A stretch of DNA of 64,000 nucleotides from Lachnospiraceae bacterium (GTDB lineage Bacteria > Bacillota > Clostridia > Lachnospirales > Lachnospiraceae), in the NCBI GenBank assembly GCA_910575475.1, contig CAJTGD010000008.1, forward strand, positions 62,001-126,000, given 5' to 3'. Of this stretch, positions 8,783-17,719 are shown in pieces; within the stretch, counting starts at the first letter, position 1, and every line of letters starts with the position of its first letter. The notes below the pieces were generated by a model. The model saw only the letters and a program-made list of their open reading frames with translations, did no database searches and was not told the DNA's origin. Made by a program: the position numbers and the translations under genes.

Positions 8783-9017
8783 GTTCACACTTGTACCGCG
8801 CATATGGTTACAGGGGTACAGGGTGATACAATAACGGTTGGAATATGCAGGATGCCTGGCAGAGATGCCGGGCAGTCATTGTCTATTTTGTGTGTTTTGA
8901 AGCTGTATCCGTGAGAACGTATGGGATTGATTTTCCATACCGGGGCGGTTTCAGACCGTGAGTCATCATTTTTTATATTTCCTGCATACCGTTTAAGACA
9001 GAAAGGGGAGCGCGCAT
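8783..9017 (+). promoter_or_regulatory. Long structured 5' leader of nrdD
   Basis: About 235 bases lie between the presumed transcription start and the nrdD ATG with no convincing ORF. Short inverted repeats follow one another: TGTACC with GGTACA near 8792-8822, GCCTGGCA with TGCCGGGC near 8851-8873, GTATGG with CCATAC near 8918-8940, and CGGT with ACCG near 8946-8960. I do not match it to a known riboswitch and see no clear NrdR box. A regulatory role is inferred from length and structure only. Confidence 0.35.
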
Positions 9018-11405
9018 ATGTATCAGGTTACGAAGAGAGACGGTAAGGTTGCGCCGTTTGATCTGTCCAAGATCAGCGAGGCAATCCGCAAGGCATTTGA
9101 GGCGAAAGAGAAGGAGTATAATCAGGACATTATCGATCTGCTGGCATTGAAGGTGACGGCGGACTTTGAACCAAAGATCAAGAAGGGACTTGTATCTGTG
9201 GAGGATATCCAGGACAGCGTGGAATCCATGCTCATCCGGGCAGGTTACGCAGATGTGGCTAAGGGATACATTTTATATAGAAAGCAGAGGGAGAAGATCC
9301 GGAATCTGAATTCTACCCTGCTGGATTACAAGGATATTGTAGACAGCTATGTGAAGGTGACGGACTGGCGCGTGAAGGAGAATTCCACAGTGACCTATTC
9401 CGTGGGCGGACTGATCCTGAGCAATTCCGGCGCGATCACGGCTAATTACTGGCTGTCTGAGATCTATGACGAAGAGATCGCCAAGGCGCATAAGAATGCA
9501 GACATCCACCTTCACGACCTGTCCATGCTGACCGGGTACTGCGCGGGCTGGTCTTTGAAGCAGCTGATCAAGGAAGGGCTGGGCGGCATCGTGGGAAGGA
9601 TCACGGCGGCTCCGGCAAAGCATCTGAGCGTGCTCTGCAACCAGATGGTCAATTTCCTGGGGATCATGCAGAACGAATGGGCCGGCGCCCAGGCATTTTC
9701 TTCATTTGACACGTATCTGGCGCCGTTTGTAAAGGCAGATCATCTGACCTATCCGGAAGTGAAGAAGTGTATCGAATCCTTCGTTTTCGGCGTGAATATT
9801 CCGTCCAGATGGGGAACCCAGTCGCCGTTCTCCAATATCACGCTGGACTGGACCGTACCGAATGACCTGGCCAACCTTCCGGCGATTGTAGGCGGAGTGG
9901 AGCAGAACTTCACCTATGGAGACTGTAAGGAAGAGATGGATATGGTCAATAAGGCATTTATCGAGACCATGATCGAGGGCGACGCGGAGGGCAGAGGCTT
10001 CCAGTATCCCATCCCGACCTACTCCATCACCAGTGACTTTGACTGGTCCGAGACAGAGAACAACCGTCTGCTCTTTGAGATGACTGCAAAATATGGTACG
10101 CCCTATTTTTCAAATTATATCAACAGCGATATGGAACCCAGCGATGTGCGGAGCATGTGCTGCCGTCTGCGCCTGGATCTGCGGGAGCTGCGCAAGAAGT
10201 CCGGCGGCTTCTTCGGAAGCGGGGAGAGCACCGGCTCTGTCGGCGTTGTGACGATCAATATGCCGCGTATCGCATATTTATCAGAGAATGAAGAGGAATT
10301 TTATACCAGGCTGGACCGGCTGATGGACATTTCAGCCCGCTCCCTCCACATCAAGAGGGAAGTCATTTCCAAGCTGCTGGAGGAAGGACTCTATCCATAT
10401 ACGAAGCGGTATCTGGGCTCCTTTGACAATCATTTTTCCACCATCGGACTGGTAGGAATGAACGAAGCCGGACTGAATGCAAAATGGCTCAAAAAGGATC
10501 TCACCCATCCGGAGACCCAGCAGTTTACGAAGGATGTGCTGAACCATATGCGGGAACGCCTGTCGGACTATCAGGAAATGTACGGAGACCTTTACAACCT
10601 GGAGGCAACCCCGGCAGAGTCCACCACGTACCGTCTGGCAAAGCATGATGTGGAGCAGTTCCCGGATATCATCACGGCAGCGGAGGAGTGCGGCACACCA
10701 TATTATACGAACAGCTCCCATCTTCCGGTGAGCTATACGGAGGATGTGTTCGAGGCGCTGGACATTCAGGACGAACTGCAGACCTTGTATACATCAGGAA
10801 CCGTATTCCATACCTTCCTGGGAGAAAAGCTGCCCAACTGGAAGGCGGCGGCAGCTCTGGTGAGAAAGATTGCGGAGAATTACAAGCTTCCATATTATAC
10901 GATGTCTCCGACCTATTCCATCTGCAAGAACCACGGCTACATCAGCGGCGAGCAGTATACCTGCCCGTGCTGCGGGGAAGAGACGGAGGTTTACAGCCGG
11001 ATCACCGGATATTACCGTCCGGTCAAGAACTGGAATGACGGCAAGGCCCAGGAGTTCAAGGAGCGGAAGGTATATGACGTGTTCGATTCCGGCTCACGAA
11101 TGAAGCCCAAGGCGGCAGTGAGGACGGAAACAGAGCCTGCGGCGTTTTCCGGAGAAGGGGGAGAGGACGGGACAAAAATGATCCTGTTCACGACAAAGAC
11201 CTGCCCGAACTGCAGGATCGCCACAAAATCATTGGAAAAGGCGCACATTTCCTATGAGCTGGTAGACGCGGAGGAGAATGAAGAGCTGGTGAAGAAGTAC
11301 GGCGTGATGCAGGCGCCGACGCTTGTGGTCGTAGACGAGGACGGCGTGAAAAAGATGGCAAATGCGTCGAATATAAAAGCATATGCTGAGAATAATAAAG
11401 AATGA
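9018..11405 (+). CDS. nrdD: Anaerobic (class III) ribonucleoside-triphosphate reductase with fused C-terminal redoxin domain
   Basis: A 795-residue protein reducing ribonucleoside triphosphates to dNTPs by glycyl-radical chemistry. The N-terminus is an ATP-cone (about residues 1-95, starting YQVTKRDGKVAPFD). The radical site is RITGYYRP with Gly664. The adjoining metal site uses Cys636, Cys649 and Cys652, with a nearby histidine. After a linker from about residue 685, residues 722-795 form a thioredoxin/glutaredoxin-like domain with the CPNC active site at Cys729-Cys732 and the cis-proline context MQAPTLVVV. E. coli NrdD (about 712 residues) lacks this domain. trxB follows 280 bases downstream, suggesting NADPH-driven reduction rather than formate; that is inference. 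Confidence 0.95.
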   Translation: MYQVTKRDGKVAPFDLSKISEAIRKAFEAKEKEYNQDIIDLLALKVTADFEPKIKKGLVSVEDIQDSVESMLIRAGYADVAKGYILYRKQREKIRNLNSTLLDYKDIVDSYVKVTDWRVKENSTVTYSVGGLILSNSGAITANYWLSEIYDEEIAKAHKNADIHLHDLSMLTGYCAGWSLKQLIKEGLGGIVGRITAAPAKHLSVLCNQMVNFLGIMQNEWAGAQAFSSFDTYLAPFVKADHLTYPEVKKCIESFVFGVNIPSRWGTQSPFSNITLDWTVPNDLANLPAIVGGVEQNFTYGDCKEEMDMVNKAFIETMIEGDAEGRGFQYPIPTYSITSDFDWSETENNRLLFEMTAKYGTPYFSNYINSDMEPSDVRSMCCRLRLDLRELRKKSGGFFGSGESTGSVGVVTINMPRIAYLSENEEEFYTRLDRLMDISARSLHIKREVISKLLEEGLYPYTKRYLGSFDNHFSTIGLVGMNEAGLNAKWLKKDLTHPETQQFTKDVLNHMRERLSDYQEMYGDLYNLEATPAESTTYRLAKHDVEQFPDIITAAEECGTPYYTNSSHLPVSYTEDVFEALDIQDELQTLYTSGTVFHTFLGEKLPNWKAAAALVRKIAENYKLPYYTMSPTYSICKNHGYISGEQYTCPCCGEETEVYSRITGYYRPVKNWNDGKAQEFKERKVYDVFDSGSRMKPKAAVRTETEPAAFSGEGGEDGTKMILFTTKTCPNCRIATKSLEKAHISYELVDAEENEELVKKYGVMQAPTLVVVDEDGVKKMANASNIKAYAENNKE

Positions 11406-11557
11406 GATTTTGGAATTGTCATGAAAGAGCATCGGCATCTTCTATGTGAAGAAGTATCCAACCGCAAGGTCGGAGGAATTTTATGACAGTTTGAAAAAAA
11501 TGAATGCGCAGGGAGCCGAAAGGATTCCTGCGTATTCAACATAAATACCATGTATGC

Positions 11558-11584
11558 AGAAAGACTGCCAGCGGCAGGCTTTCT
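11558..11584 (+). terminator. Hairpin between nrdD and trxB
   Basis: AGAAAGACTGCC and GGCAGGCTTTCT form a tight stem with a three-base loop, without a strong T run. It may attenuate or process the nrdD-trxB transcript. The rest of the 279-base gap shows short peptide-like frames (one ending KQRG just before trxB) but nothing I can call a gene. Confidence 0.4.
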
Positions 11585-11684
11585 CTATATGGAAAGGCAG
11601 CAGGAATAATCCTTATTGAAGTGACTGTGAATGGTAAGGACATAGCTGCGGCCGTCATAGAAATGAAACAGAGAGGTTAAAGAA

Positions 11685-12611
11685 ATGATGTACGATATTG
11701 GAATCATAGGCGGAGGAACCGCCGGAATGACAGCAGCAATTTACGGACAGCGTGCCGGAAAGCGGACAGTTATCATAGAAGCGATGAATTACGGCGGGCA
11801 GATCACGTCTTCTCCCAATGTGGAGAATTATCCCGGAATTGCCAGTGTCAGCGGGGCGGAATTTTCCATGAACCTGCTGGATCAGGCCATGAAGCTGGGG
11901 GCAGAGACAGAGCTGGAGCAGGTGACAGGGATCCGGGAGGAGGACGGCATCAAGGTGATCGAGACGGAAGGGAAGGAATACCCCTGCCGCACAGTGATCA
12001 TTGCTACAGGAGTGACCCACCGGCATCTGGGACTGGAGAAGGAAGATAAGCTTGTGGGAGCCGGGGTGTCCTACTGCGCCACCTGCGACGGGGCATTTTT
12101 TAAGGGCAGAGATGTGGCTGTGATCGGCGGGGGCAATACGGCTCTGCAGGATGCGGAATTTCTTTCCAATTACTGCAATAAAGTCTATCTGGTACACCGC
12201 CGGGACGAGTTCCGCGGGGAAGCCGGACTGGTTGAGCCTCTGAAAAGAAAAGAGAATGTGGAATTTGTCCTGAGTGCGACCGTGAAAGAGCTGGTCGGAG
12301 AACATGTGGTGGAAGGGCTGGTATTAAATAATAAAAAGACGGGAGAAGATTTTCAGATCTCCGTGTCCGGCGTATTCGCGGCGATCGGACAGGTCCCGGA
12401 GAATCAGGCATTTGCAGGGCTGGTCAGGCTGGATGAGTCCGGTTTTGTAGAGGCGTCGGAGGATTGCGTGACATCCTGTGAGGGCATATTCGCGGCGGGG
12501 GACTGCCGTACAAAGGAAGTGCGCCAGCTCACGACCGCGGCGGCGGACGGAGCCGTGGCGGCGCTGGCGGCATGTAAGTATATTGGCAGATTTCCTCGGC
12601 TGTTAGTATAA
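11685..12611 (+). CDS. trxB: Thioredoxin reductase
   Basis: A 308-residue flavoprotein of normal family length. The N-terminal FAD motif is GIIGGGTAGMTAA, the redox-active CATC lies in SYCATCDGAFF, the NADPH motif is VIGGGNTALQDAEFL, and the C-terminal FAD motif is GIFAAGDCR. It passes electrons from NADPH to a thioredoxin. No free-standing thioredoxin gene is nearby, so the redoxin domain fused to NrdD is a plausible partner. Confidence 0.93.
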   Translation: MMYDIGIIGGGTAGMTAAIYGQRAGKRTVIIEAMNYGGQITSSPNVENYPGIASVSGAEFSMNLLDQAMKLGAETELEQVTGIREEDGIKVIETEGKEYPCRTVIIATGVTHRHLGLEKEDKLVGAGVSYCATCDGAFFKGRDVAVIGGGNTALQDAEFLSNYCNKVYLVHRRDEFRGEAGLVEPLKRKENVEFVLSATVKELVGEHVVEGLVLNNKKTGEDFQISVSGVFAAIGQVPENQAFAGLVRLDESGFVEASEDCVTSCEGIFAAGDCRTKEVRQLTTAAADGAVAALAACKYIGRFPRLLV

Positions 12612-12640
12612 TATAGAGTATATGAGAAGGAGGACAGATC

Positions 12641-12860
12641 ATGAAGTGCGAAGAGTATATTTCGGATGAAGCGGTGGTAAAACGCGCAAATGAAGCAGTA
12701 AGAATTGAGCTTGAAAAAAAGGGCGATGGATATTCCTATTATTGTATACGATAGTAAAACGCAGATTATATATAAAGAATATAGTGACGGATCCAGAATA
12801 GAAGTGGGCAAAAGGATGAGGAAGGAGCGTTATAGCGAGCGTGTCAGAGAAAAAAACTGA
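12641..12860 (+). pseudogene. Zeta-toxin partner (antitoxin-like) gene broken by a one-base frameshift
   Basis: An ORF starting at 12641 with a good AAGGAGG reads MKCEEYISDEAVVKRANEAV and stops at 12754. A second frame, joined in the run of seven A's near 12714-12720, continues with MDIPIIVYDSKTQIIYKEYS and ends at 12860 inside the start of the toxin gene. Joined, they give one protein of about 72 residues, which fits an antitoxin-sized gene overlapping a zeta-type toxin. Removing one A restores the frame, so either a natural mutation or a sequencing slip in the homopolymer is possible. I infer the antitoxin role from context. Confidence 0.6.
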
Positions 12861-13195
12861 GGTGATCGTTTTTGCGGGACCAAATGGTTCTGGAAAAAGT
12901 ACGTTTACAGAATTATTAAAGCCGCCAATGGATTATATCAATGCCGATGAAATCAAAAAAAGTCTGAAATGTTCTGACATAGAAGCGGCACAGCTGGCAG
13001 AAAAGCAAAGAGAGGATCATATAGAGCAAATGAAAGAATTTTGCTTTGAAACAGTGCTGTCAACAGAACGTAATTTGAAGTTGCTGGAGAAAGCGAAAAG
13101 ATGAGGTCTTTTATGATGAGTGCAGTGACTGGACTTTGGAAGACATCAGGCTGCTGACGGATATATATAATATAGAAAGAAAGGACTTAAATTAA
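12841..13195 (+). pseudogene. Zeta-toxin/AAA-type kinase, internally deleted
   Basis: The GTG-started frame gives 87 residues with an intact Walker A, VIVFAGPNGSGKSTF, then INADEI and FETVLSTERN, the usual zeta-toxin N-terminal half, and stops at 13104. A second frame immediately downstream reads KDEVFYDECSDWTLEDIRLL and ends at 13195, which looks like the C-terminal tail of the same family. Roughly half of an expected 190-200 residue protein is missing and the halves are out of frame. The toxin should be dead; together with the frameshifted partner this is a decayed module. Confidence 0.7.
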
Positions 13196-13260
13196 AATTA
13201 TTCGGTTGTGTTCGATGAAAGATAATAGGAATGGAATGCCAGGATGCATAAAATAACTGT

Positions 13261-13289
13261 AAAAAGGGGCTGCGGTGAGCAACCCCTTT
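13261..13289 (-). terminator. Intrinsic terminator for the methyltransferase gene
   Basis: AAAAGGGG and CCCCTTTT arms around a 13-base loop. Read leftwards, the hairpin is followed by five T's. Confidence 0.65.
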
Positions 13290-13329
13290 TAAAATAACTG
13301 TATTGAACAGGCATGAGAAATCTGCTTAG

Positions 13330-14193
13330 TTAGAGCTCTGCGCTCCACCTTCCGGAAGCCCCGCACGGCAGGATCAGTCCGGTACTTTTTACCGGCAGTC
13401 CGATCTCCTGGGATTCCGCATGACCGCTCCGGCTTTTCAGCTCCGCGCCGATCATGTAAGTGAGCACCGCCGGAGCCAGTCCGGTCGTATAGGAGTTGAC
13501 CAGGAAGAACAGCGCGTTTTCCGACAGAATCTGTGTGCACAGTCGGATCAGCGGATGGATCATATCCTCGATCTTCCAGACTTCCCCTTTGGGCCCCCGC
13601 CCGTATGAAGGCGGATCCATGATGATCGCATCATAGACATTTCCACGCCGGATCTCCCGTTCTACGAACTTTACACAATCGTCCACCAGCCACCGGATGG
13701 GCGCATCCTTCAGGCCGGAGGACACCGCGTTTTCCTTCGCCCAGGCAACCATCCCCTTGGAGGCATCCACATGGGTAACCTGTGCCCCGGCTGCGGCCGC
13801 TGCCAGTGTAGCGCCTCCCGTATATGCGAACAGGTTCAGGACCTTGACAGGACGTCCCGCTTCCTGGATCAGTCCTGAAAACCAGTCCCAGTTTGCCGCC
13901 TGCTCCGGAAACAGTCCGGTATGCTTAAAATTAAACGGCTTTAAATTAAAAGTCAGGGATCTGTAATGAATCTGCCACTGCTCCGGCAGTCTGGAAAATT
14001 CCCATTCTCCGCCGCCCTTTTTGCTCCGGTGGTAATGCCCGTTCCACCGCTTCCAGCCAGGGGCCTCCCTGGGGAAATCCCAGATCACCTGCGGATCCGG
14101 CCGGATCAGGGTATAATCCCCCCACCGCTCCAGTTTTTCTCCCTTTGAACAATCTATGATCTCATAATCCTTCCATTGGCCCGCAATCCACAT
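13330..14193 (-). CDS. Class I SAM-dependent methyltransferase (RlmI/RlmK-like)
   Basis: A 287-residue protein. The SAM-binding motif is VLNLFAYTGGATLAAAAAGA and the catalytic-loop motif is MDPPSYGRGPKGEVW, as in the 23S rRNA methyltransferases RlmI and RlmK. The first 100 residues are a compact domain seen in related stand-alone proteins, not a full PUA domain. A base-modifying role on rRNA is the family-level expectation; the exact target is unknown. GAGGATTTTATC precedes the ATG. Confidence 0.8.
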   Translation of the reverse strand: MWIAGQWKDYEIIDCSKGEKLERWGDYTLIRPDPQVIWDFPREAPGWKRWNGHYHRSKKGGGEWEFSRLPEQWQIHYRSLTFNLKPFNFKHTGLFPEQAANWDWFSGLIQEAGRPVKVLNLFAYTGGATLAAAAAGAQVTHVDASKGMVAWAKENAVSSGLKDAPIRWLVDDCVKFVEREIRRGNVYDAIIMDPPSYGRGPKGEVWKIEDMIHPLIRLCTQILSENALFFLVNSYTTGLAPAVLTYMIGAELKSRSGHAESQEIGLPVKSTGLILPCGASGRWSAEL

Positions 14194-14442
14194 GATAAAA
14201 TCCTCATTCTTTCAGAAATTTGCAGTTACATCACTTTGTATAATAGACTATCATTTTTTCGAGGGGAATTCAATAAATTTTGTTAGTATTGATAAAGCTG
14301 GTTCTGCATGTTAAGATGTAATCATAACAAATAAAATTTTCATAAAAGAGACATTTTAAGACGAAAAGGAATGTGTTGGCATGAAGATACACTGCGGCAG
14401 CCGTCAGCAGTGTGATTTTTAGAACATACGGAGGAAAAGTTT

Positions 14443-17046
14443 ATGCATGATCCAAAGGAGTTTTTTGAACGGATCGGTGAAGGTGCGCCGGACGCCTGGG
14501 CCTGTGAACGGCACAGCGGTATGCAGAGCGTTCAGAATCTGGAGGCTGTCATCAATGAGGGACTCCGCGTTGCCCTGCTGGAAGAGACCCCGGACCAGTC
14601 GCTGGAGGTACTGCTGGAGCACCTGGGAAAAGCGCTGAACGGGGCGCGGACCTATATATTTGAGCGGAACGGGTCCGGCGGCGACGACAATACCTATGAG
14701 TGGGTGGCAGACGGTGTGGAGCCGGAAAAGGAGAATCTGCAAAATGTCCCTCCGGAGGTGTGTGCGGTCTGGTATCGGAATTTTACGGTCGGCAGGCATA
14801 ATGTCATTCAGGATCTGGAAGAGATCCGGGAGAGTGACCCTCTGATGTATACCACCCTCAAACGGCAGAACATCCATTCCCTTGTAGTAGTCCCGCTTTA
14901 TGATAACAAAAATCTGATCGGTTTTTACGGCGTAGACAATCCGCCTGCGAAGTCGCTGGAATACGCGTCGAATATGCTCCAGACAGCGGCATACTTTATC
15001 GTATCCTCGCTGAAGCGGCGCAATCTGGTCCGTGAGCTTCAAAAGCGGAGCTATAATGTTCTTCATGCCCTCAGTGTGGATTATCTGGGCATCTATCAGG
15101 TAAACTTCGACACAGGCGAGTGTGTGGTATACCGGGACAACGAGCGGATTAAAGAAGACTGGAACGCTAATTTTGAGGACGGCTATCAGAGAGCGATGGA
15201 GCAGTATATTTCCCGGTATGTAGTACCGCGGGACCAGGAAAGGCTCCGCCTTGTAACGAAGAAGGACTACGTGCTGGCTCAGCTTGAGAGAAAGAAAAAG
15301 TTCGATATCCGCTACCAGGTAGAAGACAATTCTTATGGCCTGAAATACCTGGAGCTCCATTTTTCCGCTGCGGAGAATGCGGAGGAGAACAGCGTGATCT
15401 TTGCCTACCGGGATGTCAATGCCGTGGTGGAGCAGGAGGAGAAGTACAGGCTGGAGGCAAGGCAGAGCCTGGAGGACATTCTGGAGGGAGCCAGGACCGG
15501 CATCTGGACCATCGAGTTGGAGGAAGGCTGCCGGCCAAGGATGTATGCGGATCGAACCATGCGCATCCTTCTGGGAGTATCGGATATGATCGAGCCGGAG
15601 GAATGCTATCGGCACTGGTTTGAAAACATTAAGCCGGGCTATGTGGAGATGGTGCAGGAAGCGGTGCGGGAGATGGCGGAGGGCAGGCGCTCTGAGGTGG
15701 TCTATCCCTGGAAGCATCCGGAGCTTGGGGAAATCTATGTCCGCTGCGGCGGTGTGCCGGACAAAAAATTTAAAAAGCCGGGTGTCTGCCTGAACGGATA
15801 CCATCAGGATATCACGGAGACCATGGTGACGAGGAAGAAGCAGGAGCAGGCCATCATGGAGCTGCTGGAGAAGGTTCGGCGCGCAAACTCGGCGAAGAGT
15901 GAATTTTTATCCCATATGTCCCACGATCTCCGCACCCCCATCAACGGGATTTTGGGAATGCTGGCGATTATGGAGAAGAGTCAGGATGATCCGAAGCGCC
16001 AGAGAGCATGTCAGGAGAAGATCCGTATGTCAACGGAGCATCTGCTGTCCCTGGTCAATGATGTACTTCAGGTCAGCAAGCTGGATAGCGGAATAACAGC
16101 AGAGACAGAGGAACCCTTTGAGCTTCATGATATATTGGAAAATTGTATATCAATTTTATCTGTTCAGGCGGAGGAAGCAGGAATTCGGCTGGTGTTGGAG
16201 GAGGTTCAGCTGCAGCACAGCAGGCTGATCGGAAATCCGTTGCATTTAAAGCAAATTCTGATGAATATTCTGGACAATGCGCTCAAATATAACCGGACTA
16301 ATGGATCGGTATTTGTTCAGGTAAAGGAGACTGCCTGCCAGGGCGGGATCGGAAAATATCGGTTTGTGATCGAGGATACCGGAATCGGCATAGGGGAAGA
16401 CTTCAAAAAGCATATTTTTGAGCCCTTTACCCAGGAACACCAGGACGCAAGAACCAACTATAACGGCGTTGGGCTTGGCATGTCCGTAGCCAAGAAGCTG
16501 GTAGACCAGATGGAGGGAACCATTGAGGTAGACAGCCGGATCGGCAGAGGGAGCGTATTTGAGGTCACGCTTCCCATTCGGATCGATAAGGCGTGGAGCA
16601 CCCGGCCTGTGGATACAGAGCGGAATGTGAAGGCCGATATTGCAGGGATGCGTGTCCTTCTGGTGGAGGACAATGAGATTAACTGCGAGATCGTGGAATT
16701 TATGCTGGAGGATGCAGGCGCGGAGGTCGTGACTGCGAACGATGGGAAAGCCGCTGTGGATGCGTTCGCGGTATCCGGTCCGTGGACGTTTGACTGTGTG
16801 CTCATGGATCTGATGATGCCGGTTATGAGCGGATATGAGGCGGCACGCGTGATCCGCGGTCTGGAACGGCCGGACGCAAAAGACGTGCCCATCATAGCGC
16901 TGTCGGCTAATGCGTTTGATGAAGACATTGCAATGGCAAAGGATGCCGGGATGAATGAACATCTGGCGAAGCCGGTGGATATCAACAAAATGTTCCGGGT
17001 GATGTGCCGGCAAAATTTTATGAAAAAAAATAAAAAAACCACTTGA
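14443..17046 (+). CDS. Hybrid sensor histidine kinase/response regulator
   Basis: An 867-residue protein without an obvious membrane segment, so probably cytoplasmic. Order: a GAF-like domain (about 45-190), one or two PAS-like sensor regions (about 200-460), a HisKA domain with SHMSHDLRTP and phospho-acceptor His494, an ATPase domain (N-box near ILDNALKYN, then DTGIGIG), and a C-terminal receiver domain with VEDNE and phospho-acceptor Asp789 in LMDLMMP. No output domain is fused, and no partner regulator lies next to it. The stop codon overlaps the S10 operon promoter. Confidence 0.9.
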   Translation: MHDPKEFFERIGEGAPDAWACERHSGMQSVQNLEAVINEGLRVALLEETPDQSLEVLLEHLGKALNGARTYIFERNGSGGDDNTYEWVADGVEPEKENLQNVPPEVCAVWYRNFTVGRHNVIQDLEEIRESDPLMYTTLKRQNIHSLVVVPLYDNKNLIGFYGVDNPPAKSLEYASNMLQTAAYFIVSSLKRRNLVRELQKRSYNVLHALSVDYLGIYQVNFDTGECVVYRDNERIKEDWNANFEDGYQRAMEQYISRYVVPRDQERLRLVTKKDYVLAQLERKKKFDIRYQVEDNSYGLKYLELHFSAAENAEENSVIFAYRDVNAVVEQEEKYRLEARQSLEDILEGARTGIWTIELEEGCRPRMYADRTMRILLGVSDMIEPEECYRHWFENIKPGYVEMVQEAVREMAEGRRSEVVYPWKHPELGEIYVRCGGVPDKKFKKPGVCLNGYHQDITETMVTRKKQEQAIMELLEKVRRANSAKSEFLSHMSHDLRTPINGILGMLAIMEKSQDDPKRQRACQEKIRMSTEHLLSLVNDVLQVSKLDSGITAETEEPFELHDILENCISILSVQAEEAGIRLVLEEVQLQHSRLIGNPLHLKQILMNILDNALKYNRTNGSVFVQVKETACQGGIGKYRFVIEDTGIGIGEDFKKHIFEPFTQEHQDARTNYNGVGLGMSVAKKLVDQMEGTIEVDSRIGRGSVFEVTLPIRIDKAWSTRPVDTERNVKADIAGMRVLLVEDNEINCEIVEFMLEDAGAEVVTANDGKAAVDAFAVSGPWTFDCVLMDLMMPVMSGYEAARVIRGLERPDAKDVPIIALSANAFDEDIAMAKDAGMNEHLAKPVDINKMFRVMCRQNFMKKNKKTT

Positions 17047-17071
17047 ATTTTCCAGAACTATTCGTTATACT
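17044..17071 (+). promoter_or_regulatory. Promoter of the S10-spc ribosomal block
   Basis: TTGAAT at 17044-17049, a 16-base spacer, and TATACT at 17066-17071. The -35 box overlaps the stop codon of the upstream kinase gene. The first ribosomal gene starts about 255 bases downstream. Confidence 0.7.
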
Positions 17072-17078
17072 AAAAAAG

Positions 17079-17330
17079 CTGTGGCATGATAGCGATGAAG
17101 CGTGAGGTTGCTGCCGAGTGCATAAAATGCAGGATGGCAGGTTTTCCGTGGAGCGAATGTCAAGTTAGGAAACTGGCGACAAGTCACTGTACGAATCACA
17201 ACAGACTACTGCTCTGCCGTAAGGCGCAGTAAGAAGTAACGTGTATGTTTCTCACGACACACACGGGAGAGTGTACAGTCACCGCTTGTCGTACTGAAGT
17301 GAATGGTACGAAAAGGAGGCGACTTTTTTT
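17079..17330 (+). promoter_or_regulatory. Structured leader of the S10 operon
   Basis: A non-coding stretch of about 250 bases. Visible stems: CTGCC/GGCAG enclosing TGCAT/ATGCA near 17114-17142; ACTGC/GCAGT enclosing GCC/GGC near 17207-17231; and TCGTAC (17289-17294) with GTACGA (17306-17311) just before AAGGAGG. The last stem ends right at the ribosome binding site of rpsJ. Autogenous control by a ribosomal protein such as L4 is an inference from what is known in other bacteria. Confidence 0.45.
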
Positions 17331-17648
17331 ATGGCAAGTCAAGTAATGAGAATCACATTGAAGGCATACGATCATCAGCTTGTGGATGCATCAGCCAGAA
17401 AAATCATCGAAACTGTTAAGAAAAACGGATCCCAGGTGAGCGGTCCGGTACCACTTCCGACCAAGAAGGAAGTAGTTACGATCCTGAGAGCGGTACACAA
17501 GTACAAGGACTCCAGAGAGCAGTTCGAGCAGAGAACTCATAAAAGACTGATCGATATCATCACACCGACCCAGAAGACGGTAGACGCATTATCCAGACTG
17601 GAGATGCCGGCAGGTGTGTACATTGATATCAAGATGAAAAACAAGTAA
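17331..17648 (+). CDS. rpsJ: 30S ribosomal protein S10
   Basis: 105 residues, beginning [19 protein letters not shown] with the usual C-terminal [12 protein letters not shown]. It is the first gene of the S10-spc-alpha block, behind the structured leader; AAGGAGG lies 11 bases before the ATG. Tandem hairpins fill the gap to rplC. Confidence 0.98.
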   Translation: MASQVMRITLKAYDHQLVDASARKIIETVKKNGSQVSGPVPLPTKKEVVTILRAVHKYKDSREQFEQRTHKRLIDIITPTQKTVDALSRLEMPAGVYIDIKMKNK

Positions 17649-17660
17649 TTCATGAGCAGA

Positions 17661-17693
17661 ATCCTAAAATTTAGGATGAGCACAGACGTGCTC
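17661..17693 (+). repeat. Two tandem perfect hairpins between rpsJ and rplC
   Basis: ATCCTAAA/TTTAGGAT with a one-base centre (17661-17677) is followed at once by GAGCAC-AGAC-GTGCTC (17678-17693). No T run follows. They may stabilise or process the mRNA, or modulate read-through; the function is not known. Confidence 0.55.
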
Positions 17694-17719
17694 CGCTGTA
17701 AATCACAGGAGGTAATAAT

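Noticed and set aside
11406-11684. Short peptide-like frames between nrdD and trxB
   Set aside because: Each is under 40 codons and lacks a good start; they may be gene debris, but I cannot assign them.
12714-12760. A-run resembling a -1 slippery heptamer (A AAA AAG) in the antitoxin-like gene
   Set aside because: The second half lies in the +1 frame, so -1 slippage would not join the halves; an inserted base is the simpler explanation.
14419-15804. Long minus-strand frame of 461 codons opposite the hybrid kinase
   Set aside because: It is the mirror of a GC-rich true gene that has clear kinase domains; its translation matches no family and lacks a ribosome binding site.
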